Shown here piece by piece: positions 23,865 to 36,400 of a stretch of DNA of 64,000 bases; within the stretch, counting starts at the first letter, position 1, and every line of letters starts with the position of its first letter. Position numbers and translations under genes: made by a program. Source of the DNA: Oasisia sp. SBJ-2009. Its lineage: Eukaryota; Annelida; Polychaeta; Sabellida; Siboglinidae. The stretch lies in assembly GCA_964017155.1 (NCBI GenBank), contig OZ024856.1:12443625-12507624 (forward strand), given 5' to 3'. Below the pieces are notes generated by a model. The model had not been told where the DNA came from, did no database searches, and saw only the letters and a program-made list of their open reading frames with translations.

Positions 23865-24779
23865 TTAATCAACCACTTGATGTATGCTGATGACCTCTGT
23901 TTTTTTTCTCCCAGTGTTGCTGGTTTGAGAAAACTTACTGATTGTTGTGCCAAGTATGGCAAATTGTTCAATATTACTTATAATGCCAAGAAGTCCTTTT
24001 GTATGGTTATTGACCAAAAAAACCAGGACAGGAAAAAATGTCATTGTATCCATCTCGATAACCATCCATTACCTTATACTACGAAATGTAAATATCTTGG
24101 TCATATAATCAACAATAACCTAATTGATGATGACGACATTGCCAGACAAAAAAGATGCTTTTATGCCCAAGCCAATGCTAGAAAATTTTGTCTTTGTAAT
24201 ATTTCCACCAACATTATTTTATTTCAAGCATACTGTGCTTCTAGTCTTTGGTGCAAATTAATAAAATATAGCCTCAAAAGCATTACTGTCGCATACAATA
24301 ATAGCCTCAGAATTTTTACTCAACTTACCCTCAAGATGTAGTGCAAGTTTTATGTTTGCCACCAACTACATTAAATCCTTCAATGAACGCATTCGTTCAT
24401 CCATATTCAGTCTTTTATGTCGTCTTCATCAGTCAGATAATATTCTTTTTATTAATTACCTCCATACCGATATTCATTTTAAGAGACATATGTACTCATA
24501 CTGGTGGTCATTGTTGTACACATGACATTAGTATTGTATTTATTTTTTAATCAATTTTTTTTAATTTATTTTTACAACTTATTTAATTAATTTCCTCATA
24601 TATTTAGACATAATTGTTTTAACTTTACACTTATATTTTTACATTGATCACATCATTGCTTTGATTGTATTATATGTATTGTACTTTTCATATTTTTTTA
24701 ATTGTATTTTATGTACAGTGTATAACTGTATATATATATGGACGACATCTTGTCTGAAATAAACTTTATTATTATTATA

Positions 24780-25658
24780 GTATTGTGAAGTCTGAACATA
24801 TTCTGACTTGCAGTTGCATTTGACTTGGCACTTTCTATTCTCCAGAGTTGATTATCTGCTGATATGATATAATAACTACCCCTGGTATTTACATATATTC
24901 TAACTACGAAATGTTTGTCATGTAAGAACCATGAATTATTAATTTTTATATTGCAACACATTTTGACACTCGCCCCACAATGGCAGAAACTGCCAACCGA
25001 GAGGGTTTGGGCTCATACTATGTGCTCTTGTATACCTTACTGTCTATAGCCACAAAACAAACAAATGTCACACATATAAACCAGGGCTCAAAATTCGTCA
25101 AATTATCTATCCAGTGGATAAGTAGAAGCAAAAGTTCACTTGTCCGTACAACAAATGACTTGTCCCAAGAATTAATGAATTTCAAAACATTCTTCTCTGT
25201 AAGTAAATTTATTTCTGCCAATTTAAATAACTTTTGTAACTCTAACACATATAGCCCATATACATTAGTATGATGATGTTCTAACATAATTATATAGATG
25301 GAGATGGTATTGTGAAGACAAACAGAGAACACATATTTGTGTCAAACTGCCGATGTGATCTCGTTTTGTTTAGTTTTGTGTTTGTGTACTGAGAGAAGTA
25401 AATTTACTGATGAGATTTACTATTATTGTATGAAATGTATTAGAGAGCAAACAATTAAATAATGATTACATATCGTGTCTGCAAATAACTAAGTTGTCCC
25501 ACGGACAACAAGTAGCCGGTAGTAGCTTGTCCAGTGGCAAAAAATAGCTAATATTGTTGGTTGATGCATTTAATTTATATTCCTCAAACTACATGGCTTA
25601 ATATTATCACAAAAATGTTGATTGGATGTTGAAATGTTTGTTGTGTCGTCTGTTCCAG
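24780..25658. other. Intergenic or first-intron stretch before RPAP1
   Basis: AT-rich sequence with short chance frames on both strands. No domain, terminal repeat or RNA gene could be supported. If RPAP1 begins near 19.1 kb, this is the end of its first intron. Confidence 0.4.
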
Positions 25659-25676
25659 GAAGGTCAGTCGTGCAGT

Positions 25677-28600
25677 ATGTTCACTGCCCGGCCGTCCCAC
25701 AAGGACACGGAGGAGGATTTACTGAAGTATCAGAAAGAGTTCCTCTCATCACAGACTACACCAGCTGTGACTGTGGTCCGTGCCGAGAAAAGGAAGTCTG
25801 ATGACATTGTCAAGTCATCACAGCCACCAGCAGGGGAACAACAGAAAGATGTTGTGACGTTGGGAGGTACGCATTCAACATGTTTATGTTAATTTTTACT
25901 GAGATATTAAATATAGTTTGAATATTGGTATCATGCTAGGCAGCAGTTTTCTAATCACTGCTCATGTAGACCAGGTTGACAGGAACGGTCTGTGCCTAAT
26001 AGACTCACTTGAAATTTTTATAAATCCAACTTAAAAACATCTTTTAAGGCCACATTTGTAAACTACAGTGTACTTGTAGGATATATATTTTTTTTTGGAT
26101 TTTAACTAATTATAGTTTTGCAATTTTTTTACTTACTTTATTATTAAGTTATTAATATATTCTATTATTTATTATTTTATTTTATCTATTTATTGCTGAT
26201 AAGTTTAGCTTATGAACTAGGATTTTTAGAAGCTTCATTTAATTATCTATTTATCATCATTTAACATTTCATCTTTGCATGCAAGTTTTTAAACTTATGA
26301 ATATTTTAAATGTGTATGTGTTACAATGTATTTTATGCGTCTCTGAGCGGAAATGTTTCTGGATATACGGCGCTTTACAAATAAAAATTATTATTTATGT
26401 TGGGAGTAATGAAACATTTCAATAAACATGTATAAAATAAACATGCACTTCCAAATAAAGATGATAAAGAATATATACACAATTTCGCTCCATACAGCTG
26501 ATGCTTAAGCAGGGGCTGAAACGCTTGAACAAACATTGACCTAATAACCACGGAGCCATGGTATATTTTAAATAATTGGTCAAACTTGAGTCGCTCTTGT
26601 CTAGTCTATGTAAAGTTTAGATTTTTACTGCTTTCCACCAACAACAGACATTTCTGTGCGGAAACAAGAATATGGTGCCATATCATATATGTTATATCTA
26701 GATCAACAAATCATTTGTACATTTGTATAAAATAAAACAAGTTAAATTAAATTACGATGACAAAGTGTTGTAGTTATTATGAGAGCAACTTTAGGTTCAA
26801 ACTTCCTGATGATTCAATGGTGACTCTGCACACCCTGTGTGCAAACGTCGATCCCATAAATTGTTCTGGGCCTTTGGTTTAGATGTCCCGCAGAATTTTC
26901 CACATCAAAGCGCTACACCAAGTTTCAAGAAAACCAAGCCCTCTGTTCACTTCAAGCTCAGTGGACAAGCGCAACCCAAGGAGCTCGTAGAAGACCCAGA
27001 AGCGTTTTTAGACAGTAAGTACTTTTTATAGTAAGGATACACTGCAGTATTTTCATGTTGAGATACTTTGTGAAAATGATGTAGCGATAATTCACTGGTG
27101 AATAGACTGGTAGACCAGATAGTTCAGTTAGTCACAATTTGTTCTAGTTGATGGTTTGTTATTACAGGGGTATAGTCATAGTGGTATATGATAATCTTTC
27201 CATGAGCACTGAAAGGTGGTCAGTTGTATTTTGTTCAGAGATGAGTTTCTTATGGAAGAAACATATTTCTGTATCAATGTGGAATAAAGTGATCAATCCA
27301 GTTTATTACAGTGTATTTCTAAATAACATTGTGAAAAATAACCTTTTGAAATTATTCCATCTAGGCAATGGGTGAACCAGTTACCAATCGACAGACACTG
27401 TAAACTGTAGTGTGGTAAGAGAAGATAAAATATGTCAGTGATCTCTGTCACTGTTGCCCTCAGAGGTGTGACTAATGCATCACCTATGAACTGGAGCTAG
27501 TGTTAAAATTAGTTTTGTTAAAAATGGTTCCTCATAAAAAATATGATCTGTTCCCATTACATCTAAATAAGGCATTTTGAGGTGACAAACACACAAAGTT
27601 GATGTTTCAGTATCTATTGGCAGCCATTAGTTGCATCTGAGAGGAGAGGTTACGTTGATTTGCTAAATGTGTGGTCTGTTGCTTATTCCAGAACATGACA
27701 CACATATTTCAAAAGTTCTTTCGGATATTGTGGTAAGTACCAGGGGTAAACCCCTTGTTTGTGTCTGTCAGTTTCATATTTTTTCTATTGTGAGAAAACA
27801 GCCTCTAGGTGTTTCCTACACTGCTGTGTTCTGAATAATCAATGTTAGCCATGCATAGAAGAGATACAATACAGTACAGTACAGTACAGTACAGTACAGT
27901 ACAGTACAGTACAGTACAGTACAGTATAGTACAGTACAGTACAGTACAGTACAGTACAGTACAGTACAGTACAGTACAGTACAGTACAGTACAATACAAT
28001 ACAATACAATATAATACAATACAATAACACTTTATTCATCTCTCTATGGGCAATTACATTTCGTTCAGATGGGCTGTGTATATAACTTGTGTTAAAAAAT
28101 AATATAAATAAAAAAAAATATAAAACATTGTATACATTCATTTCGCATTGTTAAACAGACAAATAGCAACAGGAATAAAAGATGACTTTTTGTGGTAAAT
28201 TGTGCACTTAAAATGACATCCTGACGGCATAGTATGAAACATTGGATACAGGATATGACTTTCATCAACTAAACTGACAATTATTCTAAACAAATTCATA
28301 ATTACACAACTAGCAATTCGACTTACTTCTACGTTTCGACCACCATCAGCGGCCTTCTTCAGGAATTGAATGTTCAGTGCTCGCTAGATGGCGTGGGGAG
28401 CTTCAGTTCCTGAAGAAGGCCGTCGATGGTGGTCGAAATGTAGAAGTAAGTCGAATTGCTAGTTGTGTAATTATGAAATTTGTTTCGAATAATATACTGC
28501 CAACTTTATGAACATTTTCACGAATAAACTGACAATGTCGTTGTTTCTGTGTGAAGACATAAGGGCGGTGAAACTTCAGTGAAACTAGTGATGTTGACTT

Positions 28601-29574
28601 CAGTAGTGACTGTACTACACAACTTGTGTACTCTATTTCTGTGGGAATATTGCATATTATAACATAACTGTATAACTTGAATGTGTTCGTTTGTACATGA
28701 TTTTTCCACAGGAGCGGGATTTTGCCAACATCCCTGTGAGCTATCCCAGAATTCATGGTCATGGAGGGTTTCCAGTTGCCATGCACAGAGACAGCGGACA
28801 GGCCCAGGTAATGGCTGACACACTGTGAATGTCTTTCCGGTTTATAAATGGTGTAATTTCTATATATATAATTAAAATATATATATATATAGTCTTGTCA
28901 TGTGCACAATTACAGACACTGTTAAACACTGGAACCTAACATTTGTTTTGTTAAATTGTTTTTAGTGCAATGTAGTATGTAGTAGTAATATATGAATTAT
29001 TGCTGTAGATAACCTAAACAGGGGTCGAGGAGACTGTCACTAAGACCATTTTGGTCGCTCTCGTGGCAGCCACCCCGTTTATTACAACACAATTAAATGT
29101 AGTTGGTTATCTTAAACACTTTCGATGAGAGATTATGAATGTATAACTTGCAGGAGGTGGGAGGTGACACACAGAAACAAAAGAAGAAAAGTATATTTGC
29201 CCAGCAGTTCTCACGAAAGAACCGCAGTGAATCAGAACACATTGACACAGACGCTGGAGACACCGCAGACTGTACAATGACAGGTTGGTGGAGCACGGGG
29301 CTGAAGTAGTTGTAGAGTGTCGCTGCTGCCTGTCTTATCTCTCACTGGCATTGCATGGGGAGAATACACATCTATTAATATTTTTAGATTCAAGTCGCCT
29401 TTAGATCTACCTTGTCATGTTGATATGTACTGTAATAATGTAATGAACATTATCTGGAGGGCATTTTCACGTGACTTTATTAGAGATTTAAAATTAAAGT
29501 TTTATTTAATTCATTTTGTTTATCATTATGTGCATACATGCATGCATGCATGCATGCATGTATGCAGGCATACA

Positions 29575-29622
<48 letters not shown>

Positions 29623-30493
29623 ACAGATACAACATTTCTAAGGTAGATATTGCTGTGATGACAGCGAGCAGTCCTCCAGTCGCGTGCCACCATGGCGCAG
29701 ATGCTCACACACATACGTCTGAGAGCAGGAGCATTGATGAGGAGAACCGAGCAAGACTGGCAGCCATGAGTGAGGAGCAGATACTGGAAGAGCAAAGGAA
29801 GCTCCTGCAGACTCTAGGTGACACGTTGCTCTTGTTTCTCTTTAACTACGGCCAGTTTCACAGAGAGACTCTGGTCAAATAAAAAAGTTGTTCACTGTTG
29901 AAGTTAAGCAATATTTTCATAAAAAAAACACCCAATCTCCAAGGATTTATTGTTTCTTTTTTAAACAGGAACTCTACCATTTGCCATGTTTACCTTGATT
30001 TATATCCATGTTTTGTCGAGTTCTTTGTTTGCTTTTCTTGTTAGTGATAGTGGATCAGCCGTCCTTATCTTGTAAATCAATGGTAACTTGTATAAATTAA
30101 CAATGTATTTGCTTATTTTTTTTGTAATTAATTAATTAGACATGTTCAAGTCACCTATCATTTACCATTTACCCTGTTCGTTTTTGCGTGCATCCATTTT
30201 TCAAACATTACAGTTTTAAAATAAGGCTCATGTGCAGAAGTATTCTGTGGAAATGTTTGGAAGACGATGGGCGTTTGTATCATTTGTATAATTTGGTAAA
30301 CTTCTGTCTTCCTCAGATCCGAGTCTTGTTACATTCCTGACTCAGCGTAGAGCCACTGGAGGAAGGAGCTCTACACAGGCGGAGTCTGTCGGGCAGCCCA
30401 TGGATGTCAACCCACCCGCCATGGGTACACCCGCCACTGTCACACCCGCCACAGTCGCACCAGTCACACAATCCCTTCCAGTGCCCGACTTAG
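25677..30493 (+). CDS. RPAP1: RPAP1 exons 1-7: N-terminal region with RPAP1_N domain
   Basis: The start, MFTARPSHKDTEEDLLKYQ, matches the conserved N-terminus (E-x-DLL-x-x-Q) of RPAP1, which fixes the ATG at 25677. Exons 2-3 join as EDPEAFLDKHDTHISKVLSD, conserved in animals. Exon 5 gives KKKSIFAQQFSRK, the IFAQ motif. Exons 6-7 encode the RPAP1_N domain at about residues 219-256: SIDEENRARLAAMSEEQIL, EEQRKLLQTLDPSLVTFL. The exon 6 acceptor (29664) is chosen because it alone keeps phase, although its polypyrimidine tract is interrupted. The rest of exon 7 is a Thr/Pro-rich linker of low conservation. Confidence 0.88.
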
Positions 30494-33400
30494 GTACAGT
30501 TTGGGTTAAGTTATTTAATTCGATTTTTTTTCTCCATAATATTGCTCTAGCAGAAACAAAGTTGATGTGAGATTCCATAGTACCAGTATGAACTGTTGAT
30601 TTACTTTCATCCCAGATACGGTACAAACTATAAACCAGGTGCTCAGCCCCGGAGAGTTTGGCACCAGATATGCAGACTACCTCAGAAACAAGCATTGATA
30701 CCCACATATTTGTAAGGTAGCTTCATTCTAGTCGTTTCAGACGGTATTGTACAGAAATAAGAGCAAATAAATAACACTAATTTTTTGATCAGTTGTAACT
30801 TGTTTCGATGAACTTGTAAAATATTATGATAATTTTAGGCTGAATATGACACTACGAATACATTTATTTCAGGTAAAATCCCATAAACAATTGGTACATA
30901 CATTAACACATCTAAGTAGCCTATAAAAGATCAAATATGTTAAAAACTTAATAGATAAAAAATAAATTAGGTTTATAAGTTAGATAAATGTAAAATTGTA
31001 TAATAAATATGCAATTAATTCATGTAAATAAACACCATTTGAAAAGTAAGTTATATAAACAACTTACTGATGTTAAAAATATATATAATAATAAAGTTAT
31101 ATGCGAGACATGATGACTATCTTACAGATTTTCTGTGTACACTATATAGATGTTCTTGTTTTTACTAGTTCCCACCCACCCCGTTTTGCCAGGTGAGGGG
31201 GAGGGTGAGGGGGAGGGAGTGAGGGAGGGGCCGGTGAAGAGGGACAAGAAGTGGGTGCACATGGATGAGGTGGAGAGGGAGAAGATGGAGTGGATGAAGG
31301 ACCTGCCTCCCCCTCCCACCGCGGGGGATAACAAGGTCAGCCCGCTCATGCTCCTGTACCCTATTCGTTATATTAATTTATATAATTTACATACCAAGTT
31401 TTAGTACTATACATCTTAAAAACAGTGTTTAATTTATTTTTAATTTATTTATATAATTTACATACAAATGTTTACTAGTGCATCTTAAAACCAAAAAAAA
31501 AAAGATTTATATAATTTACATTTCTATTTATTAATATACATTTAGTATATTTCTTGTGCAGCGCATCGATCCGCTATGCGGGAATTAGCGCTATGTAGAA
31601 ACTGTATTATTATTATTCGTTGCTAGTGTGCATGTGTTAGTGTGCATATCTATTCAAACTGGGATATTCCTAAACTTAAATCGAAAATAATTATTTTTAT
31701 GTTTCTTCATTAGTTTAGGGATGGGCTTGTAGGCTCACAACAGAGGTAAATAGTATTGGGACTATCGGTTCAACCCACCCATACATGCCGTGGCAAATAT
31801 GTGTGAATTGCCGTTTTTATGACCCAAAATTGGTATTGGCATTGATTTGTAATAACAAGTTTCAACCGTTAAGTGGTGCCACCTTAGAAACATATACCTC
31901 CCCTAGTAACTGGCGATACCAAGCCCTCCCCTTCCACGTAGGTAATGCTTAACTTAGTTTTAAGCTCTTTGAACCTTTCGCATTATACATTTAGTATTGT
32001 GTCAGACCTCTGTGACCTGTCAAAATGACCAGTCCAGTAGTCATCACTAGTTTATCAGGACATATCAAGAAGCAATACTGTAGCTGGTGGACATCACATT
32101 GAAGGTTCCTGTCAACGTGTTCTATACAATAAGACCATAACACTTCTCTATTCTTCTATTTTGCACAATCTGGTTGTAGGTACATTTCCGAAAGAACACG
32201 CACGAACCGTTATCAAAACACATTTCTTCCACCTTCTGTTAGGCAGCTAAATGCGGAATCGGGGAGGGGGAATGATCGGGGAGGATGGGGGGATACAATG
32301 GGACGCACTACTAATTCTACTATTATAGACATTGTCACTACTAATGTCGTTGTGTTATGTTGTATTATGTGAATATTTACCACAAGAATTTCCTCTTTGG
32401 GGGACTATTAAAGGTTATTGTTGTATTGTATTGTCTTGTATTGTAAAACAGGTAAAGTGTTCTAGTTTATGAGGTGCTTAGGCAAGTTCTTTTGAACTAT
32501 ATGCATTATTTATCATACACTATCATTAATGGTTAGTGTTTCATCTTCCAAAGCTGCCCATTTGTAATAGTATTTGTGTTGTTTTGACAGTCGGGTCAAC
32601 CTGCCAGATTTGATCTCCATGGCAGACTGGTGCCAGCCGATGCCGACATGCCGACACACCTTGGATTGCATCACCATGGCGACGAACCAGAGGTCAGTGG
32701 AGGCGGCCATTTTGTTATCGTTAGTTGCAGGGTTTTTATCTGCGTAGGGGTGAGGAAGTTTTGAAAAGGAACAACAGTGAAGGAAATGTGGAGTAAAGGT
32801 TTGTTTGTTGGTCAATGCTTTTCATATCAGTGCCAACATGTAGAATATATTCACTGACAGAAAAGTTGGACATAAGTAATAAATAGTAAGTCTTACTGTG
32901 GTTTGAGAAACATGCATTCTTGAATATAAGCACACTTGTAATTGCTAAGTCCGAAAAGTCTCTTACAAGTATATATATTAGATTTTGATTTAATTGCTGC
33001 ATTTCAAGTTATTTCAACTGATTTATTTATTTCAGCCATTTCAAATATGTTGTGTAATGATTGGTTTGTTAGACATTGTATCAGATTGTCATGTCAATTC
33101 ATGGAGAGACAGCGTAGATTTTTTTGGAAACAAAATATTTCACTACTTTGAATGATACAATTTCATATTAACATCTTTGATTTGTTGATTGACTGGCAGG
33201 TGATTTGAAACATAAATACTTAACAGAGGTAGTAGACAGTGTATCTGAAGGAACCTGATCCTGTGTACATAGTTTTTGAAGCATTATAGACAGTTAGCAA
33301 CTTTCATTGAGGAAACCAAGATCATAAACAGTATGGTGTCATGGTGTAATTGTGGAAAACTGTAAACCTACATTTGTTCTGTCCACTAATGTACAGCTCA

Positions 33401-36400
33401 GACTGCCAAAATGTATATTAAAGCCTGGAATATTGGGACCCATCCCACATACTTAGATATATCTGTGTGTGCCTGCAGCGGGCTGGCTACACTCTGGGGG
33501 AGTTATTCATATTGGCTCGGAGCACCTTCCTACAACAACGTACACTCGCTATTACGACCATTGCAAGTATCATTAATAGGGTAAGCAAAGCATGACTGCA
33601 CTCACCTTTTGCACTGTAGTTGAATAAGTAGTTAATTTCATAAAGTTTCTGTGATTGGGACAGTTATCTGGTTATGTATCTACTACTAAACTATGCATGG
33701 TATCCTGGTTGAAATACAACACAGTTGGTTTAACTCCTGTGAATGACTAATTACTACTTTTCAATCGTCGCTAACTCAAACTTGTTAGATGAATTATAAT
33801 AGGTTAGCCTGATACATACATTTGTCTTGAATAACCTATTACAATAATAATTGGCATTATTTGCTTTGGGATATTAAACTTTGGTACTTAGCCAATGAGC
33901 ACACAAATAACAAAATTAATTAAATCCTATTATAGTCAATTCATATAAAGTAATCAAAAAGCTAATACAAAAATGAGTCAATATATTTACTGAAACGTAT
34001 TAACTCATTTTTGTATTGGCTTTTTAATTTCTTTATATAAATTGACTTAATGGGGTTTAATAAAAAGATATTTGTACGCTCATTGATCAATTACCAAAGT
34101 TTGATATTTACTGAAACAAAGTCATGTAAAATTCATCCAATTAAATTGGCTGACAAAGCTAAGATAAATAACCAAGATAGTAAGCCATTTATACCTTCTC
34201 TGTGCCAGGCTAGAAGTGGTTTGTTCTACGACTGTACGTCGACCGCCATCATCCCTGCCCTGGTGGACGGTGGACTGGTGTTCATTCTGCGCTGGGCACT
34301 AGATGACAGCACTGAGAACACAATGGCCGCCGCCGTCTCTTGTCTCCATTCGCTGCTCGTGTGTCTGCAGGACGAGGTGGGAGAAACGTCTTTATCATCT
34401 TTATCTCTTTCTCATTGGCTAAATGTTTACAAGTTTTGTTATGTCAGTTGCTTGTGTAATTTATCTGTGTCACCAATGAGTCGACATGTGAAATGTTAAT
34501 TTAAGAAGCAAATTCAGTGATGTGTTGGATCTGGATATAACAATTATAACGTGTCAGTAAACTGGATTTTTCCTGTAAAATGTTAATTTAATTACGTAAT
34601 ATTTTCTTGTGACCTTTCATAAATTTCAACAGATTTAGGAGAATTAGAAGTGCTAATACACAATCACAATACATCCACTATTACCTGTATATATTTATAC
34701 AGTATTTGATTGTGCAAAATCGTTTTTGTCATGCTATGACAGTCATGATGTTCTTACGTGCCGACTTGCTTTAAATTACAGGTAGGTGCAGACATCACCT
34801 TCAGTTGGCACAGAGGTCACGAGATGGCCAGTTTACAAGTGCCGGAGACAGACGTAGATGATGAAGATGAAGAAGAAGAAAGGACAGATGCTGCGCTAGT
34901 GAAACATGATGTCATCAAGGTAATCAACAGATTCGTTGACTCTTCAATTCACCCATTTGTTGTGGGTGCAGATTTACATTAGTTAACAACAGTTTTTTGT
35001 GATGTCTTATATATGATTGTCAAGATAATACAAACATATTGATTCTTGTTGGCACTGCCCTACATACTTGCTATGTAAGTTTAGTTTGTCAATGATTGTC
35101 CCCACGTAACTCTTCAAGTGTGCCAACTAGCTCCCAGGTTACGTGCTGTTTTAATCTGTTTTAAGTGTATAGTGTTGCTAATTTTGGAAAGAACACTTTC
35201 TGAATATACAGTTTCTGTATACTCATTGGAGATAATTCTGTGTAAGAATTGGTGAACATAAAGGTGAAGTCTTTTGGTGAACATAAAGGTGAAGTCTTTC
35301 AGTGAACATAAAGGTGAAGTCTTTTGGTGAACATAAAGGTGAAGTCTTTCAGTGAACATAAAGGTGAAGTCTTTTGGTGAACATAAAGGTGAAGTCTTTT
35401 GGTGAACATAAAGGTGAAGTCTTTTGGTGAACATAAAGGTGAAGTCTCTCAGTGAACATAAAGGTGAAGTCTTTTGGTGAACATAAAGGTGAAGTCTTTC
35501 AGTGAACATAAAGGTGAAGTCTTTCAGTGAACATAAAAGTGAAGTCTTTTGGTGAACATAAAGGTGAAGTCTTTTGGTGAACATAAAGGTGAAGTCATTT
35601 GGTGAACATAAAGGTGAAGTCATATATGGTGAACATAAAGGTGAAGTCATATATGGTGAACATAAAGGTGAAGTCTTTCAGTGAACATAAAGGTGAAGTC
35701 ATATGGTGAACATTGTGAGTGTCCTGGTTCTGTATGTGGTATGCCTTCACCTCGACAACCACTGTCTTCTGAAACCCTGGCAATGGCTGCAGTGTACAGC
35801 CATCCTAGACCACTAATGCAGTGCTTCAGTGCAGAATTGTGGTCTATAGAACATAGAACATTTACTGTCAGAAGTATTGTATTATATTGTAGTTTTAATG
35901 AAGTAATAGATAAAGCGCTATGCGCAATATATACTATAGATACTAAAGCTTTTTTTTATTAAATACTCTTAAAGGTTTAGACATCTTGCATTTGTGCAAA
36001 TGTTTGTTAAGTCATTGTATCTGAAAATGCCCATGACGTTACCTAACAGAGTCTCTGCTGTCAGCCATTGTGGTTCGGGTCCTCGCTTGTCAACCTGTCT
36101 CCATGTGTTGTGGTCTGTACCCCAGCTCTCATATGAGAATTGTTGTTAATTTGCAGGGTCTCCTAAAGATGTCACTGCTGCAGCGACTGCGCTACATCGT
36201 GGAGGTGTGGCAGCCACCTCGACCAATCGTTTTTCACATCTTTAATATACTCATCAGGATCAGCAGACACTCAAAACAGGCCGCCTATGAGGTACTATTG
36301 TGTGTGGGTGTGTGGGTGTGTGTGGGTGGGTGGGTGTGTGTGTATGGGTGTGTGTGTATGGGTGTGTGTGTATGGGTGTGTGTATGGGTGTGTGTGTATG

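Larger units (their letters stand above)
21950..24341 (+). pseudogene. LINE reverse transcriptase, split by a transposon
   Basis: The first part, to about 23003, contains MPVGKASGYDHISNEHFKYA, NNYRPIALATVASKLFE, FGFKNHHSTEM, MLDASKAFDKVNHSKLF and VSNGVKHGGILSPHLFNAYM. The second part, from 23869, starts NHLMYADDLCFFSPS, the catalytic YADD motif, and continues to about 24341. Between them lies an 857-bp element flanked by TTAA. Reading across the site without the insert keeps the frame, so the insertion hit a once-open RT gene. Confidence 0.85.
19665..24778 (+). mobile_element. Decayed full-length-like LINE (jockey/CR1 group)
   Basis: The element holds ORF1 (19665-20777), an APE-type endonuclease (about 20868-21600) and a reverse transcriptase (about 21950-24341). 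It ends in AAACTTTATTATTATTATAG, a microsatellite-like tail typical of this group. Stops at 21318-21320 and 21915-21917, several frameshifts and an 857-bp transposon inside the RT show it is inactive. The true 5' end is uncertain and may lie up to about 200 bp left of ORF1. If the proposed promoter is right, it sits in the first intron of RPAP1 in the same orientation. Confidence 0.85.

Noticed and set aside
26480..26560. CAGCTGATGCTTAAGCAGGG followed by GCTGAAACGCTTG, considered as another hammerhead
   Set aside because: Position 9 of the core is not A and the cleavage triplet would be GCU, not NUH; the match is probably chance or too decayed.
26757..26882. Frame starting MTKCCSYYESNFRFKLPDD considered as a THAP start or an extra RPAP1 exon
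   Set aside because: RPAP1 exon 2 joins correctly only from 26883 (GGA GAT GTC). The upstream text has no matching THAP C-x2-H half.
35114..35783. Minus frames repeating DFTFMFTKRLHLYVH
   Set aside because: An artefact of the 25-bp array in RPAP1 intron 12.
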